64,000 nt of DNA from Candidatus Acutalibacter stercorigallinarum (GTDB lineage: Bacteria; Bacillota; Clostridia; Oscillospirales; Acutalibacteraceae): assembly GCA_019112625.1 (NCBI GenBank), contig DXIW01000041.1, positions 1-64,000 of the forward strand. The letters run 5' to 3'. The translations under genes and the position numbers were made by a program. The notes below the pieces were generated by a model. It saw nothing but the letters and a program-made list of their open reading frames with translations. It did not search any database and was not told the DNA's origin. Positions 30,501 through 38,575 of this stretch are shown here, one piece after another (the first letter of the stretch is position 1; each line of letters starts with the position of its first letter).

Positions 30501-31808
30501 TTACCCGATGGTGAGGGACTCCTCGGTGTAGCGGGCCGTGGGGGCCGGGCGCTCAATCCAGATGGACAGCAGGGTGAAGGTGCCCACCCGGCCGGCGAAC
30601 ATGGTGATGATGAGCACCAGCTTGGCCACCCACCCCAATGCCGGGGTGATGCCCGTGGAGAGGCCCACGGTGCCGAAGGCGGAGACCTCCTCGAACAGCA
30701 GCTGGAGGAAGGTGTACTCCGGCTCTAAAATGCACAGGAAGAAGGTGCAGGCGCACACCAAAAGCAGAGACAGCATGGTGATGAGGAACGCCTTGGCCAA
30801 AGCCTCCATGGGGATGCTCCGCCGGAAGGCGCCGATGTGCCGCTTGGTGAAGAGGCTGCGCACCTCCTGCATCAGCACGAAGAAGGTGGTGGTCTTGATG
30901 CCACCGCCGGTGGACCCGGGGGACGCGCCGATGAACATGAGGAGGGTGAGCACGAAGAGCCCGGCGTCGGTAAAGTCGCCGATGGCGTAGGTGGAAAAGC
31001 CCGCGGTACGGGCGGAAACACTGTGGAAGAAAGCCCCCAGCCAGGTGATGTCCTCGGTGGCCTTCAGCAGCAGGGTGCCCAGCAGGAGCAGCACCCCGGT
31101 GGTGGTGACCACCACCTTGGTGTGGAAGGTGAATTTCTTAAAGCGGAATTTCTTGCTCCACACGTCCAGAATCACCAGGAAGCCGATGCCCCCGAAGATG
31201 ATGAGGCCGCAGGTGGTCAGGTTCAGCAGCACGTCGCTCTGGTAGGGGATCAGGTTCCGCAGGCCGCCCAGAATGTCGAAGCCCGAGTTGTTGAAGGCCG
31301 CGATGGAGTGGAACACGCTGACCCCCAGGGCCTTGGGCAGGGGGAAATCCTGGGAGAACACGATGAAGCTGAGGGCGGCGCCCACCAGCTCGAACCCCAG
31401 GGTGAGGAGCAGCACGCTCTTCACCAGCCGGACCATGCCCTTGGCGCCCTCTACGTTCAGGGCCTCCTTCACCAGCACGCGGCTGCGCATGCCCACCTTT
31501 TTCCCGGCGGCCAGAATCAGGCCCACGCCGATGGAGGTGACCCCCAGGCCGCCCACCTGGATGAGGACCGCCACCACCACCTGGCCGAACACGGTGAAGT
31601 GGTCCGCCACGTCGATGGCGATCAGGCCGGTGACGCACACGGCGCTGGTGGAGGTGAACAGGGCGTCGATAAAGCTCACCGTGGCGTCGTCACGAACGGA
31701 GATGGGCAAAAGCAGCAGCCCAGTGCCCAGAAAGATCACCAAGGCAAAGCCCACGACGATGAGCCGGCCCGGCGGCTGCCGTTTGATGGATAGCAGAAAC
31801 TGTTTCAT
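30501..31808 (-). CDS. TrkH/KtrB-type potassium uptake translocator
   Basis: 435 aa membrane protein made of four M1-P-M2 repeats. The pore loops show the selectivity Gly: STSAVCVTGL, AFNNSGFDI, SARTAGFST, and AFGTVGLSTG. GASPGSTGGGIKTTT is the intramembrane gating loop. ATG at 31808 (MKQFLLSIKRQPPG) is used, with GGGG 9 nt ahead, rather than a TTG seven codons earlier. Together with trkA it forms a complete Ktr system. It lies in the transcript behind pit and DUF47. Confidence 0.93.
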   Translation of the reverse strand: MKQFLLSIKRQPPGRLIVVGFALVIFLGTGLLLLPISVRDDATVSFIDALFTSTSAVCVTGLIAIDVADHFTVFGQVVVAVLIQVGGLGVTSIGVGLILAAGKKVGMRSRVLVKEALNVEGAKGMVRLVKSVLLLTLGFELVGAALSFIVFSQDFPLPKALGVSVFHSIAAFNNSGFDILGGLRNLIPYQSDVLLNLTTCGLIIFGGIGFLVILDVWSKKFRFKKFTFHTKVVVTTTGVLLLLGTLLLKATEDITWLGAFFHSVSARTAGFSTYAIGDFTDAGLFVLTLLMFIGASPGSTGGGIKTTTFFVLMQEVRSLFTKRHIGAFRRSIPMEALAKAFLITMLSLLLVCACTFFLCILEPEYTFLQLLFEEVSAFGTVGLSTGITPALGWVAKLVLIITMFAGRVGTFTLLSIWIERPAPTARYTEESLTIG

Positions 31809-31887
31809 ATCTGTCTGTGCCCCGGCCAAAGCCGGCGGGGCGACCTTCCTTTCTTTTCGAAAAACGGGAGACGGACGGGGGACAGCC

Positions 31888-32511
31888 TCAGCTGTTCTTC
31901 ATCATCACGCTCTCCACCATGTCGGCGATGTGCTCGCAGGCGTCGGCGCACTTCTCCAGGTAGATGTAGATCTCCCGCCAGGCGATGACCTCCAGGGGGT
32001 CCTTGCAGGTGTCGTGGAGGCGGAACATGCAGTCGATGAACAGCTTATCCGCCGACTCCTCCAGGGTGTTGATGCTGACGATGGAATCGTGGATGAGCTT
32101 GGAGCGCTTGAAGTCGGCAAACTCGTTCATCAGCTTCCCCACCTCCTGGCAGCAGCGGATGACAATGTCCGCCATCTCCAGGGCGTCGGGGCGGATGGCG
32201 GTGACCCGGTTGTAGTACAGCCGGATGAACACGTCCTCCAGCTTGTCGGTGAGGTCGTCCAGGTTCTGGCTCAGCTGCAGGATGTCCTCCCGCTCGATGG
32301 GGGTGATGAAGGCCTTCACCAGGGTGTTGAGGAGCTCGTGCTTCTTCAGGTCCGCGGCGTGCTCCACCTTGTGGATCTCTTCCATCTGGGAGATCAGGGC
32401 CTGCTGGTCGAAGTTGGCCATGGCCTTCTTCAGCAGCTGGGCCGCCTGGCAGGAACACTCCGCGCAGGCGATGAAGTTCTGGAAATAGTAGGAGTCTTGC
32501 TTCTTCGACAT
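31888..32511 (-). CDS. DUF47 / PhoU-like Pit accessory protein
   Basis: 207 aa all-helical protein of the PhoU-related DUF47 family, with FQNFIACAECSCQAAQLL, IHKVEHAADLKKHELLNTLVKAFITPIEREDI (metal-binding E/D cluster) and LEKCADACEHIADMVE. It normally sits beside low-affinity phosphate transporters and tunes them, and does so here, 91 bp after pit. No strong terminator lies between, so the two are probably co-transcribed under the structured leader described at 33759. Confidence 0.92.
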   Translation of the reverse strand: MSKKQDSYYFQNFIACAECSCQAAQLLKKAMANFDQQALISQMEEIHKVEHAADLKKHELLNTLVKAFITPIEREDILQLSQNLDDLTDKLEDVFIRLYYNRVTAIRPDALEMADIVIRCCQEVGKLMNEFADFKRSKLIHDSIVSINTLEESADKLFIDCMFRLHDTCKDPLEVIAWREIYIYLEKCADACEHIADMVESVMMKNS

Positions 32512-32602
32512 AAGGTTCGTCCTTCCTTTCCGCGGGTCTCGGGCCCGCCTTGCCCTTGGGGCATTTTACGAAACAAACTTGGTGGAAACGGAAAAATCGC
32601 CG

Positions 32603-33649
32603 TTAAAAGAGGAACAAGAAGAGCTTTGCCATGACAAAACTGATGAGCCCGCAGCCCGGGAAGGTGAAAATCCAGGTGAGGACCATCTCCCGCACCACCC
32701 CCAGGTTGATGGAGGAGAGCCGGCGCACCGCCCCCACGCCCATAATGGCGCTGGTCTTGGTGTGGGTGGTGGACACCGGGATGCCGAACAGGCTGGAGTA
32801 CAGCAGGCAGAAGGCCGCCGCCAGGTCCGCGGAGAAGCCCTGGTATTTCTCCAGCTTCACCATGTCCATGCCCACGGACTTGATGATCTTCTCGCCGCCC
32901 ACGCTGGTGCCGGCCGCCATGACCACGCTGCACAGCAGCATGAGCCACACGGGGATGGTGGCGCCCACCACGTCCTCCTGGCCATTGGCGAAAGCCATGC
33001 CCAAAAACAGCACGCCGATGAATTTCTGGCCGTCCTGGGCGCCGTGCATAAAGCTCATGGCCGCGGCGCCGAAGATCTGGGCCCCCTGGAAAAACTTGTT
33101 GGTGTGGCGGCGGTCCATGCGGGCGCAGATGACGCTGACCAGCTTGCACACCACCCAGCCGGTGCCAAAGCCCAGGGCCAGGGAGAGCACCAGGCCGTAG
33201 AGGACCTTGGCCCACTCGTCCATGTTCACGCCCCCCACGCCGTTGTGGATGGCGATGGCCGCGCCGGTCAGGCCGGCGATGAGGCTGTGGCTCTCGCTGG
33301 TGGGGATGCCAAAATAAGAAGCGCCTACGCTGTAGACAACAATGGAAAACAAAGCGGCGCACAAGGCGATGAGCGCCTCGCGGGTGTTGCCGCCGAAGTT
33401 TACCATATTGCTGATGGTAGACGCTACGGAGCTGTTGATCTGGGTCATAATGAACACGCCCAAAAAGTTGAACAGGGCGCTCATCCAAATAGCGCTGCGC
33501 ACCCCCATGCACCGTGTGGTCACACAGGTGGCGATGGCGTTGGGGGCGTCGGTCCAGCCGTTGACGAAGATGACTCCCAGTGTGAGGAGCACCGTGATGA
33601 GCAGCACCGGGCTTGACACCGCCTGCTGCAAGAAGGTAAGCAAATCCAT
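32603..33649 (-). CDS. pit: PiT family inorganic phosphate transporter
   Basis: Phosphate (metal-phosphate) symporter, 348 aa with about ten membrane segments. The duplicated PiT signatures are VNGWTDAPNAIATCVTTR (G-x-N/D-D-x-xN-A), GIPTSESHSLIAGLTG, MHGAQDGQKFIG and GIPVSTTHTKTSAIMG. ATG at 33649 with AGGGG ahead. Longer in-frame starts run through the leader and are rejected. The gene is preceded by a ~200-nt leader with an RNA element shared with hppA and an intrinsic terminator, so read-through control is likely. Confidence 0.93.
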   Translation of the reverse strand: MDLLTFLQQAVSSPVLLITVLLTLGVIFVNGWTDAPNAIATCVTTRCMGVRSAIWMSALFNFLGVFIMTQINSSVASTISNMVNFGGNTREALIALCAALFSIVVYSVGASYFGIPTSESHSLIAGLTGAAIAIHNGVGGVNMDEWAKVLYGLVLSLALGFGTGWVVCKLVSVICARMDRRHTNKFFQGAQIFGAAAMSFMHGAQDGQKFIGVLFLGMAFANGQEDVVGATIPVWLMLLCSVVMAAGTSVGGEKIIKSVGMDMVKLEKYQGFSADLAAAFCLLYSSLFGIPVSTTHTKTSAIMGVGAVRRLSSINLGVVREMVLTWIFTFPGCGLISFVMAKLFLFLF

Positions 33650-33679
33650 AATAACCCCTGCTCTATCATATTTTCCGAT

Positions 33680-33702
33680 AAAAAACGGGCCAGCACGACC
33701 CG
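33680..33702 (-). terminator. Intrinsic terminator in the pit leader
   Basis: Minus strand CGGG-TCGTGCTGG-CCCG followed by T6, 31 bp before the pit ATG and after the shared element. It looks like the expression platform of a riboswitch. Confidence 0.65.
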
Positions 33703-33758
33703 ATGGAGGCGCTGTCCCGTATCGCGGCACATGTTCGCGCCTTACAAAGACCAGCACT

Positions 33759-33842
33759 GGGATAAATAGAGGCGCGGCCCGCTCCCCTGGGAGGAATCTC
33801 CCGGGCGAGCCTCCCCCTATGACAGACTCCACCGCTTATTCC
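33759..33842 (-). promoter_or_regulatory. Structured leader element, copy A (pit)
   Basis: An 84-nt RNA-like element that begins about 10 nt after the -10. P1 is CUGG-A-AUAAG with CUAUUUAU-C-CCAG. Between them is the block GGUGGAGUCUGUCAUAG, identical in copy B (36012-36169). A GAGGC/GCCUC helix with nested GCCCG/CGGGC and GGAG/CUCC then forms a variable arm. The 3' strand of P1 directly follows this arm. I do not recognise it as a known riboswitch. Confidence 0.65.
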
Positions 33843-33851
33843 AGTAAAGCC

Positions 33852-33880
33852 AGTATAAAGTTTATGCAAAGAGAAGTCAA
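33852..33880 (-). promoter_or_regulatory. pit promoter
   Basis: Minus strand TTGACT (33880-33875), 17 nt, TATACT (33857-33852). Confidence 0.85.
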
Positions 33881-33955
33881 GGGGAGGGCCGTAAATTGTC
33901 GAAATCCATAGTTACCACCGGCGCATTTTTCCACAATTTATAGCAAGTTGCAACC

Positions 33956-33984
33956 TTGACTTTTTCCCCGAAAAGCCTTATACT
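33956..33984 (+). promoter_or_regulatory. Promoter of the MarR-MATE operon
   Basis: TTGACT (33956-33961), 17 nt, TATACT (33979-33984). Confidence 0.85.
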
Positions 33985-34001
33985 TCCCTCTGGAGATTTT
34001 G

Positions 34002-34015
34002 GTACGAATCCGTAC
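34002..34015 (+). promoter_or_regulatory. Inverted repeat, probable MarR operator
   Basis: GTACG-AATC-CGTAC, perfect 5-bp arms about 20-30 bp after the -10; a further GTACG lies at 34062. Fits steric autorepression by the MarR protein. Confidence 0.6.
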
Positions 34016-34068
34016 TAGGAAATCACAGGCATCCCCCCTATTTTCGCAAAAAGAAAGCAGGTACGACT

Positions 34069-34533
34069 ATGGACGCAAATGACGAGGCCATCTACCGCCT
34101 TGTGACAGCCACCAACCAGCTGGATGGCAGCTACTACCTCTATGCCCGGCGGCTGGGGGCCAAGGAGAACGCCCTGGCCCTCCTCTACGCCCTCAGCGAT
34201 GGGGAGCCCCACTCCCAGAAACAGGTGAGCCAGGAGTGGCTCATCCCCAAGACCACCGTGAATACTATAGTAAAGGAATGGGAGCAGCAAGGTTACGCTT
34301 CTCTGGGAGAGGGGCGGGGCCGGGAGAAGGCCATCGAGCTCACCCCGGCGGGGCACGCCTATGCCGCCAGCCTGCTGGACCCGGTGTGGGCCGCGGAGCG
34401 GGCCGCCATGGCCGCCACCCTGGAGCTCTTCCCCGCCCAATTTGTAGACGCCTTCGCGTTTTTTACCGCCCGCCTTGCCCAGGAGCTGCAAAAGCGGGCC
34501 CCCGCCCCCGGCGGGAGAAAGGAGGAGGACTGA
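34069..34533 (+). CDS. MarR family transcriptional regulator
   Basis: 154 aa winged-helix repressor of the MarR type: ALALLYALSDGEPHSQKQVSQEWLIPKTTVNTIVKEWEQQGY (HTH) and GRGREKAIELTPAGHAYA (wing and following helix), with helical dimerisation ends. It is followed after 2 bp by a MATE efflux gene, the classic local-repressor and pump pair. It probably responds to a toxic compound exported by the pump. An inverted repeat downstream of its promoter is the likely binding site. Confidence 0.92.
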   Translation: MDANDEAIYRLVTATNQLDGSYYLYARRLGAKENALALLYALSDGEPHSQKQVSQEWLIPKTTVNTIVKEWEQQGYASLGEGRGREKAIELTPAGHAYAASLLDPVWAAERAAMAATLELFPAQFVDAFAFFTARLAQELQKRAPAPGGRKEED

Positions 34534-34535
34534 GT

Positions 34536-35930
34536 TTGGATTCCAAGACCCTGTTTGCCAAAACGCCGCCGGTGAAGCTGTTTTTCATCGCAGCCATGCC
34601 CGGCGCGGTGAGCATGCTGGCCTCGGCCCTGTACGGCCTGCTGGACGGCCTGTTTGTGGGGCAGTTCGTGGGCAGCACCGCCTTTGCGGCCCTGAACCTG
34701 GCCATGCCCTTCGTCATCATCAACTTCTCCCTGGCGGACCTGATCGGCGTGGGCTCGGCGGTGCCCATCTCCATCGCCCTGGGCCGCAAGGACGACCAGG
34801 AGGCCAACAACATCTTCACCTGCGCCTGCCTGCTCATTGTGGGCACCGGCGCGGCCATCGGCGCGGTGCTGTACCTGGCCGCCCCGGCCCTCATCGCCAT
34901 GATGGGCGCCGAGGGAGACTTCGCCGCCCAGGCGGTGCAGTACCTGAGGGTGTACTGCATCGCCTCCCCGGTGACCACCATGGTCTTTGCCGCCGACAAC
35001 TTCCTGCGCATCTGCGGGTACATCCGGGGCAGCATGGCCCTGAACATCTTCATGTCCGCCTTCAGCGCCGGGCTGGAGTTCCTGTTTTTGGGAGTGTTCC
35101 GATGGGGCATCTGGGCGGCGGCCCTGGCCACCTGCGGCAGCATGTTCGTCTGCGCTCTGCTGGCCCTCATCCCCTTCTTCCGGGGCAGGGCCCAGCTGCG
35201 GTTCTGCCGGCCCCGGTTCCGGGCCGCCATGCTGCGGCAGATCGTGGCCTGCGGGGCGCCCAACTTTCTCAACAACCTGGCCGGGCGCATCACCTCCATC
35301 CTGATGAACGCCCTGCTGGTGCGCCTGGGCGGCGAGAACGCCGTGTCCATCTACGGCATCCTCATGTATGTGGACGGCTTCATCCAGCCCCTGCTCTACG
35401 GCATGTGCGACTCCCTGCAGCCCGCGGTGGGCTTTAACTGGGGCGCCGGGAAATACTCCCGGGTACGGGCCATCGAGAAGTGCTGCTTTACCGCCAGCGC
35501 TATGGTCTCCGCCCTGTCCATCGGGGTGATTTTGTTGCTCCCCGCCCAGATCACCCGCATCTTCGTGGCCTCCCCCTCCCCGGAGGTGCTGGCCGCCTCG
35601 GTGGGGGCGCTGCAGCTGTTCGCCCTCACCTATATCACCCGGTGGTTCTCCTTCGCCACCCAGAGCTATATGCTGGCCGTGGAGAAGCCCCTCCCCGCCT
35701 CCCTCATCTCCGTGGCCACGGCCCTGGTGTTCCCGGTGGTGCTCATCGCCGCCCTGTGGCCCTTGGGGCTTACGGGCATCTGGCTCAACTTTGCGGGCAC
35801 GGCCCTGCTGGCGGCGGTCCTGTCCCTGGTCATCCTGGTGAAGATGCGGCCCCAGCTCTCCCGGCCGGATGTTCCGGCCCCGGATGTTCCGGCCCCGGAC
35901 ATTCCGGCCCCGGAGCCCCAGGAGCCCTGA
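34536..35930 (+). CDS. MATE family efflux transporter (MarR-linked)
   Basis: 464 aa, twelve membrane segments. MPGAVSMLASALYGLLDGLFVGQFVG and GSAVPISIALGRKDDQEAN in the first half, with CGAPNFLNNLAGR and GFNWGAGKYSRVRA in the second, are MATE hallmarks. Probable Na+- or H+-driven multidrug or metabolite exporter. TTG start at 34536, after GGAGGAGGAC. The C-terminal cytoplasmic tail is a short tandem repeat (PDVPA, three near-copies, encoded by 15-bp repeats near 35865-35915). Confidence 0.9.
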   Translation: MDSKTLFAKTPPVKLFFIAAMPGAVSMLASALYGLLDGLFVGQFVGSTAFAALNLAMPFVIINFSLADLIGVGSAVPISIALGRKDDQEANNIFTCACLLIVGTGAAIGAVLYLAAPALIAMMGAEGDFAAQAVQYLRVYCIASPVTTMVFAADNFLRICGYIRGSMALNIFMSAFSAGLEFLFLGVFRWGIWAAALATCGSMFVCALLALIPFFRGRAQLRFCRPRFRAAMLRQIVACGAPNFLNNLAGRITSILMNALLVRLGGENAVSIYGILMYVDGFIQPLLYGMCDSLQPAVGFNWGAGKYSRVRAIEKCCFTASAMVSALSIGVILLLPAQITRIFVASPSPEVLAASVGALQLFALTYITRWFSFATQSYMLAVEKPLPASLISVATALVFPVVLIAALWPLGLTGIWLNFAGTALLAAVLSLVILVKMRPQLSRPDVPAPDVPAPDIPAPEPQEP

Positions 35931-35976
35931 CCTTCCCGCTTCCTATAGAAAAACCAACTGTTTTTTCCCGTTCTCC

Positions 35977-36005
35977 TTGACATTTCTCCCCGCCCCGACT
36001 ATACT
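35977..36005 (+). promoter_or_regulatory. hppA promoter
   Basis: TTGACA (35977-35982), 17 nt, TATACT (36000-36005). The +1 falls at about 36011-36012, the first base pair of the structured element. Confidence 0.88.
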
Positions 36006-36011
36006 TAACAT

Positions 36012-36169
36012 GGGATAAGTGGTGGAGTCTGTCATAGAGGGCGGCACCCTTCCCCAGGGACCGGGGCCAAAAGCCGCGGCTCCTGGGTCATCCTTTCTGC
36101 CAGGCTGGCGTTCTTGCCCTGCAAGGCCCGGCGGGAGGAGGGACGGCTGCCGGGCCTCTATTTATTCCC
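36012..36169 (+). promoter_or_regulatory. Structured leader element, copy B (hppA)
   Basis: Same design as copy A. P1 is UGGG-AUAAGUGG with CUAUUUAUUCCCA, with pairs changed on both sides relative to copy A. The identical block GGUGGAGUCUGUCAUAG lies at 36021-36037. P2 is GAGG/CCUC continuing into GGCGGC/GCUGCC, and the variable arm is much longer (about 110 nt against 40). Two far-apart transporters sharing such a leader argue for ligand-controlled expression. Confidence 0.65.
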
Positions 36170-36232
36170 AAGGTATTTGCGCACAGAAGCAGCAGGGCTT
36201 TTGGCAGGAAAGCGCCCTGTTTGCGGAAAAGC

Positions 36233-36275
36233 AAAGGGCAGACCCCTTTTTGGGGTTTGCCTTTCTCTGTTTTTT
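36233..36275 (+). terminator. Terminator-like hairpin in the hppA leader
   Basis: AAAGGGCAGACCCC / GGGGTTTGCCTTT (one bulge) with T6 five nt later; 90 bp before the GTG start. Probably the expression platform of the leader element. Confidence 0.6.
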
Positions 36276-36365
36276 GGCGCGCAGGTGCTGTGTCCGGGCT
36301 TTCGGCGGGCTCCTTTCACACTTTTCCGGAGGATCGTAACTATTGAAAAGTGAGGAAGTGTTTTC

Positions 36366-38444
36366 GTGGAAAGTCAGCTCAATCTGTTTTACGGCCTTTC
36401 TTTCCTCATCGTGGCGCTGGCCTTCGCCTTCGCCGTGTACCTGTACCTGTGGGTGAAGAAGCAAAAGACCGTAAACGGCAAGATCCAGGAGGTGTCCCAG
36501 CTCATCAAAGAGGGGGCCAACACCTTCATGCGCCGGGAGTACATCGTCCTGGCCAAGTTCGCCGCCGTGGCCGCCGTGGTCATCCTCATCCTGCTGCCCT
36601 CCCCCATCTGGCAGGGCAGCCCGGTGGATAACATCTCCATGGCTTTGGCCTACATCGCCGGCACGGTCCTGTCCGCCGTGGCCGGGAAGATCGGCATTCT
36701 GGTAGCCACCCTCTCCAACGCCCGCACCGCCGAGGCCGCCCAGAAGGGCATCAAGCCCGCGTTTCTCATCGGCTTCCGGGGCGGCGCTGTCATGGGTCTG
36801 CTGGTGGTGGGCTTCTCCCTGCTGGGCGTGGCCGCCGTACTGCTGGCCACCGGCGACTCCAGCATCCTGCTGGGCTTCTCCTTCGGCGCCAGCTCCCTGG
36901 CCCTGTTCGCCAAGGCGGGCGGCGGTATCTTCACCAAGACCGCCGATGTCTCCGCCGACCTCACCGGCAAGGTGGAGCTGGGCATCCCGGAGGACGACCC
37001 CCGCAACCCCGCGGTCATCGCCGATAACGTGGGCGACAACGTGGGCGACGTGGCCGGCATGGGCGCCGACCTGTTCGACTCCAACGTGGCCGCCATGGCC
37101 TCGGCCCTGGTCATCGCCCAGTCTCTAAGCGGCACGGGCTTCAGCAACGTGAGCATGGTGTTCTGCTACGCCATCCTGGGGCTGTTCGCCTCCATCATCG
37201 GCATCGCCACCGCCCGGGTGGGCAAAAAGGGCCCCACCAGCGCACTGAACTCCTCCACTTATGTGACCACCGCTGTGTTCCTGGTGCTCACTGCCCTGTC
37301 CAACCTGGTGTTCGAGGGCTTCTCCTGGCGCATCTGGGGCGCGGCTGCCGTGGGCCTGCTGGTAGGCGTCATCATCGGCATCACCACCGACTACTTCACC
37401 GACGACTCCAAGTCCCCGGTGAAGAAGGTGGCCAAGGCCTCCGGCTCCGGCCCGGCCTTCACGGTGCTGTCCGGCATCTCCTACGGCTTCATCTCCGCCC
37501 TGCCCGCCATGGTGGGCATCGCCATCTCCGCCCTGGTGGCCTATAAGCTCTGCGAGCCCATGGGCGATGGCTACGCCATCTTCGGCATCTCCATGGCCGC
37601 TGTGGGCATGCTCTCCATCGTGGGCATGATCATCTCCAACGACGCCTACGGCCCCATTGTGGACAACGCCCGGGGCCTGGCGGAAATGGGCGGCCTGGGT
37701 GAGGAGACCATCCGCACCGCCGACGAGCTGGACAGCGCCGGCAACACGGTAAAGGCTGTGACCAAGGGCTTCTCCATCAGCGCCGCGGGCCTGACTGTCA
37801 TCTCCCTGCTGGGCGCCTTTATGAGCGAGGCCAACGACGCCCTTGTCGCCGCCGGGAAGGCGGTTATCTCCGGGTTCGACATTATGAACCCCACCGTGTT
37901 CTTCGGCATCCTCATCGGCGCCTCCATCCCCGCGGTGTTCTCCGCCATGCTCATTCTGGGCGTGGATAAGAACGCCCAGCGCATGGTGGCCGAGATCCAT
38001 CGCCAGTTCAGCGAGATCGCAGGCCTGCGGGAGGGCAAGGTGAAGCCCGAGTACGACAAGTGCATCGACATCGCCACCTCCGGCGCCATCCATGAGCTGA
38101 TCCCCGCCGGCCTGATGACCATTGTAGCCACCCTGATCGTGGGCTTTATCGGCGGGCCCTCCGCCATCGGCGGGTTCCTGCTGGGCAACATCGTCAGCGG
38201 GCTGCTCATCGCCCTGTTCATGTCCAACGCCGGCGGCCTGTGGGACAACTGTAAGAAGTACATCGAGGCCGGGGCCGAGGGCGGCAAGAACAGCAAGGCC
38301 CACAAGGCCGCCGTCATCGGCGACACCGTGGGCGACCCCTTCAAGGACACGGCCGGCCCCTCCATCAACACCCAGATCACTGTGGTGTCCCTGGTGGCTT
38401 CCCTGACCTCGTCCCTGTTCGTCTGGTTCTCGATTTTCCACTGA
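36366..38444 (+). CDS. hppA: Membrane-bound proton-translocating pyrophosphatase (K+-independent type)
   Basis: Couples PPi hydrolysis to ion pumping across the membrane; 692 aa, about sixteen membrane segments. The substrate site is seen as DVSADLTGKVELGIPEDDPRNPAVIADNVGDNVGDVAGMGADL, and the second acidic cluster as GDTVGDPFKDTAGPS near the C-terminus. The K+-dependence motif reads GNTVKAVT, with Lys where K+-dependent enzymes have Ala, pointing to a K+-independent H+ pump rather than a Na+ pump. GTG start at 36366 behind GAGGAAG. A ~350-nt structured leader precedes it. Next gene 131 bp downstream. Confidence 0.94.
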   Translation: MESQLNLFYGLSFLIVALAFAFAVYLYLWVKKQKTVNGKIQEVSQLIKEGANTFMRREYIVLAKFAAVAAVVILILLPSPIWQGSPVDNISMALAYIAGTVLSAVAGKIGILVATLSNARTAEAAQKGIKPAFLIGFRGGAVMGLLVVGFSLLGVAAVLLATGDSSILLGFSFGASSLALFAKAGGGIFTKTADVSADLTGKVELGIPEDDPRNPAVIADNVGDNVGDVAGMGADLFDSNVAAMASALVIAQSLSGTGFSNVSMVFCYAILGLFASIIGIATARVGKKGPTSALNSSTYVTTAVFLVLTALSNLVFEGFSWRIWGAAAVGLLVGVIIGITTDYFTDDSKSPVKKVAKASGSGPAFTVLSGISYGFISALPAMVGIAISALVAYKLCEPMGDGYAIFGISMAAVGMLSIVGMIISNDAYGPIVDNARGLAEMGGLGEETIRTADELDSAGNTVKAVTKGFSISAAGLTVISLLGAFMSEANDALVAAGKAVISGFDIMNPTVFFGILIGASIPAVFSAMLILGVDKNAQRMVAEIHRQFSEIAGLREGKVKPEYDKCIDIATSGAIHELIPAGLMTIVATLIVGFIGGPSAIGGFLLGNIVSGLLIALFMSNAGGLWDNCKKYIEAGAEGGKNSKAHKAAVIGDTVGDPFKDTAGPSINTQITVVSLVASLTSSLFVWFSIFH

Positions 38445-38575
38445 TCCCGCCCCCGGCGGGACGCCCCCGCGCCAGAGGGGGAACCTGTTTCGGCCGACCC
38501 GGCAGCCCACCCGGCTGCCGTTGGCGGGGCCGCGCAAGCGGTCCCAAATATTGAGGAAGGTAGGAAAAAAAGAAA

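Noticed and set aside
36019-36353. Short plus-strand frames in the hppA leader
   Set aside because: They lie in a structured leader, have Arg/Cys/Pro-rich translations and no ribosome site.
36366-38444. A Na+-pumping pyrophosphatase with a Na+ riboswitch
   Set aside because: The GNTVKAVT motif has Lys at the K+-dependence position, which marks K+-independent H+ pumps, so a Na+ link is unlikely.
38445-38575. Possible purine riboswitch before the purine permease
   Set aside because: Only GC hairpins are present; the conserved loop sequences of the purine aptamer are not found.
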